Source of the DNA: Fusobacterium naviforme
GTDB taxonomy: Bacteria; Bacillota; Clostridia; Lachnospirales; Lachnospiraceae
Assembly (NCBI GenBank): GCA_003014445.1
Contig: PYGH01000001.1
Location: 558,001-622,000, forward strand
Direction of reading: 5' to 3'
Length of the DNA stretch: 64,000 bases
Below the pieces are notes generated by a model. It had not been told where the DNA came from and ran no database searches. It was given only the letters and a program-made list of their open reading frames with translations. Positions within the stretch are counted from its first letter, which is position 1; the number at the start of each line of letters is the position of its first letter. A program made the position numbers and the translations under genes. Of the stretch, positions 8,325 through 17,226 are shown piece by piece.

Positions 8325-9971
8325 CTACGGAGTCTCTGTTCCGCGGAAGCTTAAGTATACCGTTGTGCCTTGTTCCGGCGCGGAGCACATGCGGAAGCTT
8401 CCGCCGTTTCGCTGCACCAGCCGCCGGACGATGGAGATGCCGAGTCCGCCGGAGCTTCCGTGCAGTGCGCTCTCCAGCTCCTCCTGACTCATGCCCTGAC
8501 CGCTGTCAGAGACGGAAATTCCGATCCCCTCTGCACTCTGCTCTCCGATGAGCGTCACTGTGCCGCCCTCCGGCATGGCCTTCAGGCTGTTGTTGATGAG
8601 ATTTATGAGGATCTGACGTATCTCCTGCTCGTCCGCAAAGAGCCAGAGCGCCCCGCCGAGCTTTGCGGAGAGGGTCACGCCCTTATTTTCCGCCACTTTA
8701 TTATAGAGCAGCAATATCTCATCGCAGAGTGCGTTCAGATTCACTGTGGTCTTTTCGCTCTCGCGCTTTCTGGAGAGATTCACAAGATTTTCGATCAGGA
8801 GATTGACACGGTCCACCTCGCGTATCATCTCCGCACAGAGCCGGCTGTCTCTCTCCTCCGGGAGCTTCCGGGAGATGACCTGCAGGCCTGCCCGGATACC
8901 GGCGAGCGGATTTCTCGCCTCGTGGGCGACATCAGCCGCGAGCTGTCCCGTGTAGGCGAGCTTCTCGTCCCGGGCTATCTTCTCCTCGATGTGCTGGCGG
9001 TACGTCACATCGTCGACTGTGCAGAGAGAGCCGAGAGGGGTGTTGCGGTCGGCCTCGCGAAGCTCCCAGACGCCGAGCTCCAGACTGCGCGTTTTACCCG
9101 CAGGATTTGAGAGGCGCAGCTGCACAGGCAGCACCTCACCGCGGCGCAGTGCCTCCTCCACCAGCTGCTCGAGAGAGAGCCCCTTCGGATCCCGCTCCTC
9201 TGTGTGAGAGAGCATCTCCTCCGCGCGGGCGTTGCGGAAGATGAGGTTCTGCGCCTCGTTGTACACGATGACGCCGAGCGGAAGGTTCTGAACAATGCTC
9301 ACATTCAGTGCCTTGACCCAGTTCAGCTCGTCTGTGTGGCGCCGCAGACTTTCCATCATCGCACGGAAGGCGGCTGCAAGCTGCCCGATCTCATCGTAGC
9401 GGTCCGCATATTCCACGACCTCGGCAGAACTCCTGTCCGGATTCCGGCTGATCCTTGTGCAGAGTGCCGAGAGCTCACGTATGGGATTTGATATATTGTA
9501 GGCCACAAAGGTGCTGGTCTGGACAATGACCAGCATCATGGCGATGGCGGAGAGTATCATATAGCGCTGCTCCTCCAGAATGGTGAATGCGAGAGCGCTG
9601 CGGCTGATCGCGAAGACAATGTGCCAGCCGAGCCGATTGTCCGTGCTCTCTGAGAGTATCAGTTCATCCTGTCCGAAGCTGCGGGGGGACAGCACAGGCT
9701 CTCCCTTGCTGTCGTAGAGAAAGAGGTTCTCTGAGTCCCGGAAGAGCGCGTTTCGCTCCAGCAGCTCTGTGATGGCGCTGGAATGGGAGCTGCGGTTGAT
9801 CTCCGCATTCAGCGCGGCACTCATGGTTCTGGCATTTGCGCTCTCCGCCTGCAGCTTCAGCTGGTACTCGGTGAAGAAGAAGATGAGGCAGAAAGCCAGA
9901 ATACAGACGAGGGTGATGCTGACAAAGGGGATCAAAATCTTGTTTTCGATAGAGAAGCGGAGCCGTTTCAT
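8325..9971 (-). CDS. Membrane sensor histidine kinase
   Basis: 548-aa two-component kinase. Residues 11-33 and about 137-158 are membrane segments bounding an external sensor domain of about 100 residues, which fits a small Cache/PAS-like fold but has no motif I can name. A HAMP region (about 160-212), a PAS-like region (about 222-325), a HisKA domain with H350 in VAHEARNPLAGIR, and an ATPase domain with NLINNSLKAMPEGG, DSGQGM and GGLGISIV follow. The start codon overlaps the symporter stop (ATGA), so the sensor is coupled to the transporter. It should phosphorylate the regulator encoded 75 bp downstream. Confidence 0.95.
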   Translation of the reverse strand: MKRLRFSIENKILIPFVSITLVCILAFCLIFFFTEYQLKLQAESANARTMSAALNAEINRSSHSSAITELLERNALFRDSENLFLYDSKGEPVLSPRSFGQDELILSESTDNRLGWHIVFAISRSALAFTILEEQRYMILSAIAMMLVIVQTSTFVAYNISNPIRELSALCTRISRNPDRSSAEVVEYADRYDEIGQLAAAFRAMMESLRRHTDELNWVKALNVSIVQNLPLGVIVYNEAQNLIFRNARAEEMLSHTEERDPKGLSLEQLVEEALRRGEVLPVQLRLSNPAGKTRSLELGVWELREADRNTPLGSLCTVDDVTYRQHIEEKIARDEKLAYTGQLAADVAHEARNPLAGIRAGLQVISRKLPEERDSRLCAEMIREVDRVNLLIENLVNLSRKRESEKTTVNLNALCDEILLLYNKVAENKGVTLSAKLGGALWLFADEQEIRQILINLINNSLKAMPEGGTVTLIGEQSAEGIGISVSDSGQGMSQEELESALHGSSGGLGISIVRRLVQRNGGSFRMCSAPEQGTTVYLSFRGTETP

Positions 9972-11497
9972 TCTGCATCCTCCTCTCGCCGGGTGTTTTC
10001 ATCTTCAGTCTGCGGGCAGGCGACGGAGCGTCCAAGGGAGTCGACATTACCCGCGTCCTTACCTTCTGTGACGGAGCCGAAAAACAGGGCGGCAGTGGAG
10101 ATCAGGACGCCGCAGAGCGCCGGATGCACGGGAATGCGCCCCATGGCACGGAGCGGGTAGAACACTGCGATGGAGAGTGCGCCCGCGGCGATGGAACACC
10201 AGATCCCGCGAAGGGTGACACGCCCCGTGAGCACACTTCCGTAGAGTGACGGAAACAGCAGGATCGCTACGACGCCCCAGAGATCTCCGCCGTAGGAGAG
10301 CGTGAAGTGCGGGGGGTTCAGAGTGAGCAGCATGACGATGGTGCCGGCGCCGATGACAGAGCGGCGCGCCAGAGCGACCACCTGCTTGTCCGGCAGTCCG
10401 TTCGGTGCGAGCGGACGTATCACATCATAGGAGAGGGAGGAGGCGATCAGAAGGAGCTGGGAATTGGCGGTGCTCACACAGGCGCCGATGACGGAGAAGA
10501 GAAAGAAGCCACTCCATGGGCCGTAGAGCTCGTTGTTAATGAGGCGGATGAAGATGCTGTCCGTCGTCTCTGCGTCCGGAAGGCTCGGAATCATGACGCG
10601 CATGGCAAGGCCGATATGGATCAGGGCGAAGTAGAGTGCCGCGAGGATCGCGAGGGAGACGAGCACGGTATTTCGTGCGGTGCGGCTGTCCTTCGCACTC
10701 AGGATGCGCACCAGATACTGCGGGTTCGAGGCGAGCCCCAGTCCCCAGCCCCAGAACATGGAGAGGGAGATGAGAGGCGTGTAGCGGCCGCCGAAGAGCT
10801 GCAGGAGCTGTCCGGGAGAAGTCGGTGTCGTGATGCCGGCGTGCGCAAAGCCCTGAACCTGTCCGGCAGCTCTGTAGAGCGCGGAGAAGCCGCCCGCCTT
10901 TGCGACGAAGCTTCCGCAGACCAGAAGGAGGCTGCCGGAGAGCAGCAGCAGGTGGAACATATCGGTGCGAAGCACAGAGCGGTAGCCGCCGATGGTTGTG
11001 TAGGTGATGAAGAGATATACCATGCAGACCGCCGCGGGGTAGGGGATGCGAAACAGAGCGGAGGCGACGAGGCCGAAGCCCTTGTACTGCGCGACGAGGT
11101 AGAAGATATACACGAAGATCAGCACGACGCCGTAGACTGCCTGCAGTGCGCGGGAGTGGTAGCGGAGCCAGAACATCTCAGGAACGGTGATCGCCGCACT
11201 GCTGTACAGCTGTCTTGCGGTGAGTGCCAGCAGAAAGGCGCCGAGGAACCAGGGAATTACGGCGTAGAAGAGCACCGGAAGTCCTTCCTCATAGATGCTT
11301 CCGGTGAGACTCAGTATGGTGATGGCGGAGACCCAGGTGCCGGTGAAGGTCGCGACGCAGAAGGGCAGAGAGACCTTTCTCTCGCAGATAAAGTAGTCCC
11401 GCGGGGTGCTGGAGCCATGCATGCTGCCTTTGCCTATGATCAGCATGATGACGGAGTAGATGCAGAAGTATGCGAGATAGAGCGCTGTTTTACCCAT
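9968..11497 (-). CDS. Sodium:solute symporter (SSS family)
   Basis: Integral membrane protein of 509 aa with about 12-13 hydrophobic helices. It resembles the proline/pantothenate branch of the sodium:solute symporters: SLTGSIYEEGLP, VPEMFWLRYHSRALQAVYG, YTTIGGYRSVLRTD, GWGLGLASNPQYLVRILSAK and SVIGACVSTANSQLLLIASS. The ATG follows AAGGAGACTACT. It is the first gene of a three-gene operon with the kinase and regulator. Because that regulator appears to act on the 5-oxoproline genes, uptake of 5-oxoproline or a related amino acid is a reasonable but unproven guess. Confidence 0.9.
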   Translation of the reverse strand: MGKTALYLAYFCIYSVIMLIIGKGSMHGSSTPRDYFICERKVSLPFCVATFTGTWVSAITILSLTGSIYEEGLPVLFYAVIPWFLGAFLLALTARQLYSSAAITVPEMFWLRYHSRALQAVYGVVLIFVYIFYLVAQYKGFGLVASALFRIPYPAAVCMVYLFITYTTIGGYRSVLRTDMFHLLLLSGSLLLVCGSFVAKAGGFSALYRAAGQVQGFAHAGITTPTSPGQLLQLFGGRYTPLISLSMFWGWGLGLASNPQYLVRILSAKDSRTARNTVLVSLAILAALYFALIHIGLAMRVMIPSLPDAETTDSIFIRLINNELYGPWSGFFLFSVIGACVSTANSQLLLIASSLSYDVIRPLAPNGLPDKQVVALARRSVIGAGTIVMLLTLNPPHFTLSYGGDLWGVVAILLFPSLYGSVLTGRVTLRGIWCSIAAGALSIAVFYPLRAMGRIPVHPALCGVLISTAALFFGSVTEGKDAGNVDSLGRSVACPQTEDENTRREEDAE

Positions 11498-11872
11498 AGT
11501 AGTCTCCTTGCTGCGGCTTCAGCCGTGCATTGCGCTGTGTGCGGCTTTCCCCATGTCCGCCTTCACAGACAGTCTTATTGTACCACAGGATGCAGCTTTT
11601 TCTCTCATATGAACCCTTCCTTTGCGTTTCCTGCATGCGAAAATCATCCGAGGAGGCGTATCGCCCGCAGAGGAAGGCAGCGTAAAGAAATCGTTCGGCG
11701 CCATGAGACTGAGAGAGGGCTGCACAGCCTTGTATGGAAAGAAAAACAGAATTCACAGTGTTTTAGTAGGAATTGTTCTTGCATACGGAAAACCGCCGCG
11801 ATATAATGCTTTGAAGCAAAGATCATTATAAGGGATGCGCCGGAAAACGGCGTGACCGCCAGGAGGAAAGCT
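11498..11872. promoter_or_regulatory. Divergent intergenic region, symporter operon / suf operon
   Basis: On the minus strand an extended -10 element TG-G-TACAAT (11577-11585 read leftwards) lies about 80 bp before the symporter start but has no good -35. On the plus side the clear suf promoter is listed separately. About 11600-11770 holds nothing I can name. Confidence 0.45.
11779..11807 (+). promoter_or_regulatory. Sigma-A promoter of the suf operon
   Basis: TTGCAT (11779-11784), 17 bases, TATAAT (11802-11807), giving a start near 11814 and a leader of about 60 nt before sufC. No known Fe-S regulator site is obvious. Confidence 0.7.
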
Positions 11873-12622
11873 ATGAGTAAGGAACTACTGGACATTCGAA
11901 ATCTCTCTGTCCGTGTCGAGGAGAAGGAGATTCTTCGCTGTCTTAATTTAAATGTAAAGCGCGGAGAGACCCATGTGCTGATGGGCCCGAACGGCGCGGG
12001 CAAGTCCACCCTCGGCAACACACTGATGGGAAATCCGCACTATGAGGTGACGGGTGGAGAGATCAGCTTTGACGGGAAAGACCTTCTCGCAATGCCGGTC
12101 AACGAGCGCGCGAAGGCGGGCATCTTCATGTCCTTCCAGAATCCGCTGGAGGTGCCGGGCATCAGCCTCGCAAACTTTATCCGCAATGCGCTGGAGCAGC
12201 GCACCGGGAAGCGTATCCGCCTCTGGGACTTCCGGAAGGAGATCGCCAAGGCACTGGAGGTTCTGCAGATGGATCCGAGCTATGCCGACCGCGACCTGAA
12301 TGTGGGGTTCTCCGGCGGCGAGAAGAAGAAGGCGGAGATTTTGCAGCTGCTCATGCTGAAGCCCTCTCTCGCCATACTGGATGAGACGGATTCCGGTCTG
12401 GATGTCGACGCGGTGCGGACTGTGTCCCGCGGCGTCGAGGAGTATCAGAAGGACAAGGATTCGGCGCTTATCATCATCACGCACAGCACAGGTATCCTCT
12501 CCTCCCTGCATGTGGATCACACCCATGTGCTGGTCAATGGAACCATCGTCACCGACGGAGACGGCAGCCTGGTTGAGGAGATCAACCGCGACGGCTTCGC
12601 GCGCTTTGAGTCCAGGGAGTGA
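11873..12622 (+). CDS. sufC: Fe-S cluster assembly ATPase SufC
   Basis: 249-aa ABC-type ATPase of the SufBCD scaffold that builds Fe-S clusters in the cytosol. Walker A GPNGAGKSTLGNTLMG, the Q-loop FMSFQNPLEVPG, the signature FSGGEKKKAEILQLLML and Walker B LAILDETDSGLDVDAV are all SufC-specific in wording. The start at 11873 follows AGGAGGAAAGCT; the upstream in-frame ATG has no such site. First gene of sufCBDSU. Confidence 0.98.
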   Translation: MSKELLDIRNLSVRVEEKEILRCLNLNVKRGETHVLMGPNGAGKSTLGNTLMGNPHYEVTGGEISFDGKDLLAMPVNERAKAGIFMSFQNPLEVPGISLANFIRNALEQRTGKRIRLWDFRKEIAKALEVLQMDPSYADRDLNVGFSGGEKKKAEILQLLMLKPSLAILDETDSGLDVDAVRTVSRGVEEYQKDKDSALIIITHSTGILSSLHVDHTHVLVNGTIVTDGDGSLVEEINRDGFARFESRE

Positions 12623-12627
12623 AGAAG

Positions 12628-14037
12628 ATGGCAGAAGAAAAAACCTATGTTGCCGACATTGACCGCTCTCTCTACGACTTCAGAAATGAGGATAAGGATG
12701 CCTATCGCATCAAGGAGGGGCTGTCGGAGGAGATTGTCGAGGAGATCTCCCGCGGAAAGAATGATCCGGAGTGGATGCATGATTTCCGTATGAAGTCCCT
12801 GAGGATATTCAACGAGAGTGAGATGCCGGACTGGGGCCCGTCGATTGAGGGCCTCGACATGAAAAATATTGTGACCTACGTGCGCCCGAACACAAAGATG
12901 AATGCGGAGTGGTCTGAAGTTCCGGAGGAAATCAAGGACACCTTTGAGAAGCTCGGTATTCCGAAGGCGGAGAGAGAGTCTCTGGCCGGTGTCGGCGCGC
13001 AGTATGATTCCGAGCTCGTCTATCACAATGTGAAAAAGGAGGTCGCGGAACAGGGCGTGATCTATACAGATCTCGAGAGCGCCATGCACGGCCCCTACGC
13101 ACAGATGATAGAGGATCACTTCATGAAGCTGGTTCCGCCGACGGACCATAAGTTTGCGGCGCTGCACGGCGCGGTCTGGTCGGGCGGTTCCTTCGTCTAT
13201 GTCCCGGCGGGCGTCTCCGTGGAGATTCCGCTTCAGTCCTATTTCCGTCTGAATGCGCCGGGCGCCGGGCAGTTTGAGCACACGCTGATTATCGTGGACG
13301 AGGGAGCCTACCTTCACTTCATCGAGGGATGTTCCGCACCGAAGTACAATGTGGCAAATCTTCATGCGGGCTGTGTGGAGCTCTTTGTCGGGGAGAATGC
13401 GACCATACGCTACTCGACCATCGAGAACTGGTCGAAGAATATGTACAACTTAAATACCAAGCGCGCGAAGGTTGAGGAGGGCGGAAAGGTGGAGTGGATC
13501 TCCGGTTCCTTTGGCTCGCACGTCTCCTATCTCTATCCGATGAGCGTGCTGAACGGGAAGGGTGCGCGCAGCGAATTCACCGGTGTGACCTTTGCGGGCC
13601 GCGGTCAGAATCTCGATACCGGCTGCAAGGTGGTGCACAATGCGCCGGATACGAGCTCCTATGTGAACACCCGCTCCATTTCAAAGAGCGGCGGCATCAG
13701 CACCTTCCGAAGCTCTGTTGTGATCGGACCAAAGGCGGAGAATTCCAAGTCCTCGACCTCATGTCAGTCGCTCATGCTGGACGGTGAGTCCCGCTCGGAC
13801 ACCATTCCGGCGATGGATGTGAGAACCAATAAGGCGGATGTGGGCCACGAGGCGAAGATCGGCAGGATCTCGGACGACGCGGTCTTCTATCTGATGAGCC
13901 GCGGCGTCTCCGAGGAGGATGCGCGTGCGCTGATTGTCAGCGGCTTCGCGGATAATGTCGGCAAGGAGCTGCCGCTTGAGTACGCGGTGGAGATGAACAA
14001 CCTGATACGTCTTGAGATGAAGGGTGCGATCGGATAA
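12628..14037 (+). CDS. sufB: Fe-S cluster assembly protein SufB
   Basis: 469-aa scaffold component of SufBCD. Recognised by YVRPNTKMNAEWSEVPEEIK, the central GAVWSGGSFVYVPAGVSVEI, LNAPGAGQFEHTLIIVDEGA and NTRSISKSGGISTFRS. The ATG lies 5 bp after the sufC stop; a GTG nine bases upstream overlaps sufC and is less likely. The C-terminal segment RISDDAVFYLMSRGVSEEDA is the part that meets SufD. Within the operon it comes second, as in many Clostridia, whereas Bacillus has it last. Confidence 0.97.
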   Translation: MAEEKTYVADIDRSLYDFRNEDKDAYRIKEGLSEEIVEEISRGKNDPEWMHDFRMKSLRIFNESEMPDWGPSIEGLDMKNIVTYVRPNTKMNAEWSEVPEEIKDTFEKLGIPKAERESLAGVGAQYDSELVYHNVKKEVAEQGVIYTDLESAMHGPYAQMIEDHFMKLVPPTDHKFAALHGAVWSGGSFVYVPAGVSVEIPLQSYFRLNAPGAGQFEHTLIIVDEGAYLHFIEGCSAPKYNVANLHAGCVELFVGENATIRYSTIENWSKNMYNLNTKRAKVEEGGKVEWISGSFGSHVSYLYPMSVLNGKGARSEFTGVTFAGRGQNLDTGCKVVHNAPDTSSYVNTRSISKSGGISTFRSSVVIGPKAENSKSSTSCQSLMLDGESRSDTIPAMDVRTNKADVGHEAKIGRISDDAVFYLMSRGVSEEDARALIVSGFADNVGKELPLEYAVEMNNLIRLEMKGAIG

Positions 14038-14047
14038 GGAGGAAGCT

Positions 14048-15178
14048 GTGAAAATCAATACGCTGGCCACGCCGACCTTCGGCTGGCTTAAAATGAACGG
14101 GGCGGAGCTGAAAAAGCTTCCGGCCCTGCAGAAGCTCTCTCCGGCGATCGAACTTCCGGAGGGCGTGCGGGTGGAGAAGACCAGTGGGACGGCGGCATTT
14201 CCCGCGATGCGAACCGGGAGCGGAGCGGAGTTCGGAGCGGCTCTCTCTGCGGCGGGAATCCCTGTGCTGAGCTGTTCGGTGCCGGATGAGATGCGCGTCC
14301 CGGAGCGGGATGCGCTGCGCCTTAACTTTTCTCTGCCGGATGCAGAGGAGGAGTACGATCCCTCCGGGAAGATCGACATGCGCCCGGACGGAAAGAAGAA
14401 GGAGGGCGCACCGGCGGCAGCGGGGAAATTCTCCGCGGTGAATCTCTCTCTCGGGAGGAACAGCGCGCTCACGGTGGTCATGGATTACCGCTCAGAGCTC
14501 TCTGCGAAGGGGCTCGCGGGCGTGCAGACAAGAATCAGGCTTGCGGAGGGGGCGCGGCTCACGCTGGTGCAGGTGGTGCAGCTCGGCGATGGCTACAGTT
14601 TTCTGAATGATGTCGGCGCGGAGGCGGCGGAGCGCGCGGAGCTGAAGGTGATACACCTGATTCTCTCCGGAAGGCATGTCTATCAGGGGCTCAGTGCGGC
14701 GCTTGCGGGAGACAGGAGTCATCTCGCGGCGGATATCGGCTACATTGCAGTCGGCGATTCGCACTACGACATGAATTACGAGGTGATTCATACCGGAAGA
14801 AAGACAAACTGTGAGATCAGCGCGAAGGGGGTCATGCGGGACCGCGCCTCGAAGGTCTTCCGGGATACCATTGATTTTAAGCACGGTTGCGCCGGCGCGG
14901 TCGGAGAGGAGACAGAGGATGTGCTTCTCATGGACGAGACGGTCTCGAATCGCAGCATTCCCATCATACTCTGTGCGGAGGAGGATGTAGTCGGGAACCA
15001 CGGGGCGACCATAGGAAGGCTGGACGAGGAGCTGCTATTCTACATGGAATCCCGCGGCATGAGGCGGGACGAGATCTATGAGATGATGGCGAAGGCGCGT
15101 CTGGATGCCATCATGCGAAAGATTCCGGATGTGAAGACGCGCTGTGCGCTCCTTGAGAGCGGAGAGGAAGAGCTATGA
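14048..15178 (+). CDS. sufD: Fe-S cluster assembly protein SufD
   Basis: 376-aa SufD-type partner of SufB. The diverged N-terminal half ends in the beta-helix core with NYEVIHTGRKTNCEISAKG, DRASKVFRDTIDFKHGCAGA and the C-terminal EDVVGNHGATIGRLDEELLF, followed by MESRGMRRDEIYEMM. A GTG start at 14048 is chosen because AAGGAGGAAGCT precedes it at ideal distance. Its stop overlaps the sufS start (ATGA). It is shorter and less conserved than SufB, as usual. Confidence 0.93.
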   Translation: MKINTLATPTFGWLKMNGAELKKLPALQKLSPAIELPEGVRVEKTSGTAAFPAMRTGSGAEFGAALSAAGIPVLSCSVPDEMRVPERDALRLNFSLPDAEEEYDPSGKIDMRPDGKKKEGAPAAAGKFSAVNLSLGRNSALTVVMDYRSELSAKGLAGVQTRIRLAEGARLTLVQVVQLGDGYSFLNDVGAEAAERAELKVIHLILSGRHVYQGLSAALAGDRSHLAADIGYIAVGDSHYDMNYEVIHTGRKTNCEISAKGVMRDRASKVFRDTIDFKHGCAGAVGEETEDVLLMDETVSNRSIPIILCAEEDVVGNHGATIGRLDEELLFYMESRGMRRDEIYEMMAKARLDAIMRKIPDVKTRCALLESGEEEL

Positions 15179-16416
15179 CACAGGAAGAGAGAAGAGCACA
15201 GGATGAGCGGATACGAAAGAATTTCCCTCTGATCAGCGGTCATCCGGAGATCGCCTATCTTGATAATTCCGCAACGACACAGAAGCCGGTGCGCGTTCTG
15301 GACTGTATGCGGCATTACTATGAGGAGGACAATGCAAATCCGCTCCGTGGTCTGTACGCGCTGAGTGTCCGCGCGACAGATGATTACGAGAACGCGCGTG
15401 AGCTCGTGCGGGAGTTTATCAATGCGGAGAGCACAGAGGAGATCATCTTCACGCGGAATGCCTCTGAGAGCCTGAACCTCGTCGCCTATGCGGGGAGCGA
15501 GGCGTTTCTCAAAGAGGGGGACGAGATCCTCATCACGATCATGGAGCATCACTCCAATCTGATTCCCTGGCAGCAGGCGGCGCGGCGCTGCGGCGCGGTC
15601 CTTAAGTTTCTGGAGCCGGACGCGGAGGGATATATCAGCGAGGAGCGCTTTCTCGCTGCGCTGACAGAGCGGACAAAGCTCGTCTCCATGACGCAGATCT
15701 CCAATGTGCTGGGGGTGAAAAATGATATCCGCCGTTTTGCGGAGCTCTCCCACAGGCAGGGGGCGTTTTTTGTGGCGGACGGCGCGCAGAGTGTGCCACA
15801 TATTCCGGTGGATGTGCGTGAGCTCGGCGTGGATTTCCTCGCCTTCTCCGGGCACAAGATGCTGGGACCCATGGGGATCGGCGTGCTCTACGGCAGAAGA
15901 GAGCTGCTTCAGAAGATGCCGCCCTTCCTCTTTGGCGGCGAGATGATAGAGTATGTGAGCCGTGAGAAGGCGACCTGGGCGCCTCTTCCGCATAAGTTTG
16001 AGGCGGGTACGGTCAATGCCTCCGGCGCGGCGGGGCTTGGTGCGGCGATTGAGTATTACAGGGAGCTCGGCTGGGATACCATACTGGAGCGGGAGGAGTA
16101 CTTAAGCCATGTGGCGATGAAGAAGCTCAGCGCGATACCGCATCTTCGTATACTCGGGCCGAAGCAGGCCGGGGAGCATCACGGGATCTTTACTTTCACG
16201 ATCGACGGGGTGCATCCGCACGATATCGCGGCGATTCTGGATGCGGACGGAGTGAATATCCGCGCGGGACACCACTGCGCACAGCCGCTCATGCAGTTTA
16301 TGAAGACACCCTCCACCACCCGGGCGAGCATTGCCTTCTATAACACGGAGGCGGAGATTCAGAAGCTTGCGGACAGTCTGTCCCGCGTGAGAGCGGAGAT
16401 GGGTTATGAGGACTAA
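15175..16416 (+). CDS. sufS: Cysteine desulfurase SufS
   Basis: 413-aa PLP enzyme that takes sulfur from cysteine for the Suf system. It has the class V aminotransferase core: YLDNSATTQKP at the N-terminus, EHHSNLIPW, VADGAQSVPHIPVDV, the PLP lysine in FSGHKMLGPMGIGVLYG (about residue 227) and the active-site Cys in IRAGHHCAQPLM (about residue 367). The short loop round the Cys is that of type II desulfurases, which pass sulfur to SufU. The start overlaps sufD by four bases. Confidence 0.97.
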   Translation: MTQEERRAQDERIRKNFPLISGHPEIAYLDNSATTQKPVRVLDCMRHYYEEDNANPLRGLYALSVRATDDYENARELVREFINAESTEEIIFTRNASESLNLVAYAGSEAFLKEGDEILITIMEHHSNLIPWQQAARRCGAVLKFLEPDAEGYISEERFLAALTERTKLVSMTQISNVLGVKNDIRRFAELSHRQGAFFVADGAQSVPHIPVDVRELGVDFLAFSGHKMLGPMGIGVLYGRRELLQKMPPFLFGGEMIEYVSREKATWAPLPHKFEAGTVNASGAAGLGAAIEYYRELGWDTILEREEYLSHVAMKKLSAIPHLRILGPKQAGEHHGIFTFTIDGVHPHDIAAILDADGVNIRAGHHCAQPLMQFMKTPSTTRASIAFYNTEAEIQKLADSLSRVRAEMGYED

Positions 16417-16428
16417 GCGGGGACAAAT

Positions 16429-16881
16429 ATGGCAAATAAAATTTTTTATAATGAAATTCTGACGGATCATAATCTTCACCCGGGCAACAAGCGCGATATT
16501 CCGGATGCGAATCTGGTGCTGGAGGGTGTAAATCCAAGCTGCGGAGACGACATCATCCTGAAGCTGCGCGTGAAGGACGGCATCATAGAGGATGGGGGAT
16601 TCACCGGGGATGGATGCGCGGTCTCACAGGCCTCGGCAGATATGATGCTGGATCTGATCATCGGAAAGCCGGAGGTTGAGGCGAGGCGCCTCTCAGAGAT
16701 ATTCCTTCGTATGATTAAGGGCAGAATCACGGAAGAGGAGCTGGAGGAGCTTGAGGAGGCCGGAGTGCTTCAGGATATCTCGCATATGCCTGCCCGCGTG
16801 AAGTGTGCGGTGCTCGGCTGGCACACCATGGAGGAGATGCTGAACGGTGCCTCTGACGCGGTGACAACGGAGAAGGAATAA
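16429..16881 (+). CDS. sufU: SufU sulfur-transfer protein
   Basis: 150-aa IscU-like zinc protein that accepts sulfur from SufS. The ligands are visible: C38 and D40 in NPSCGDD, C63 in GDGCAVSQASADMM, and C126 in RVKCAVLGW. The insert between the second and third Cys that marks SufU rather than IscU is present. It lies 12 bp after sufS and 2 bp before a small unknown gene. Confidence 0.95.
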   Translation: MANKIFYNEILTDHNLHPGNKRDIPDANLVLEGVNPSCGDDIILKLRVKDGIIEDGGFTGDGCAVSQASADMMLDLIIGKPEVEARRLSEIFLRMIKGRITEEELEELEEAGVLQDISHMPARVKCAVLGWHTMEEMLNGASDAVTTEKE

Positions 16882-16883
16882 CG

Positions 16884-17117
16884 ATGGCGATGAATCCGCT
16901 CGCGCTGATGAAGCTTGCAGGTCTCGGAAGAAAATTTCAGAAGAATCATCCAAAGGTGGTTTCCTATCTCCGCGCAGTGATTGCTCCGGGACTGCCGGAG
17001 GGGAGCATACTGGAGATTACTGTCACAAAGCCGGGGGCCGCGCCCGTGACCACAAATATGCGTGTCATCGCGGAGGATATCGAGCTGCTTCAGGAGCTTC
17101 GCGAGCTGCAGAAATGA
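16884..17117 (+). CDS. Small unknown protein at the end of the suf operon
   Basis: 77-aa basic-then-acidic protein not recognised as any family. It begins 2 bp after the sufU stop with GAGAAGGA as ribosome binding site inside the end of sufU, and the operon terminator follows 33 bp after its stop, so it is clearly the last suf cistron. The N-terminal part is helical and basic (LMKLAGLGRKFQKNHPK), the middle has ILEITVTKPGAAPVTTN, which looks like a beta hairpin, and the end is an acidic helix (EDIELLQELRELQK). No Cys or His, so it does not itself bind a cluster. Function unknown. Confidence 0.8.
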   Translation: MAMNPLALMKLAGLGRKFQKNHPKVVSYLRAVIAPGLPEGSILEITVTKPGAAPVTTNMRVIAEDIELLQELRELQK

Positions 17118-17150
17118 CTGATTGGCTGCACTGTGTTATGCTGAGTGCAG

Positions 17151-17196
17151 AAATCCCCTGACCGATGTGTCAATCATATCGGCCAGGGGATTTTTT
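17151..17196. terminator. Terminator of the suf operon
   Basis: AAATCCCCTG-A-CCGAT pairs with ATCGG-C-CAGGGGATTT and is followed by TTTTTT on the + strand. It lies between convergent transcripts (suf and the CoA-transferase gene). Confidence 0.9.
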
Positions 17197-17226
17197 AGGC
17201 AATATTTAAAAAAATGTTTTCAGGCT

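Noticed and set aside
10307-11806. A 499-codon open frame on the + strand over the symporter gene
   Set aside because: Antisense shadow; product is acidic low complexity and lacks a ribosome binding site.
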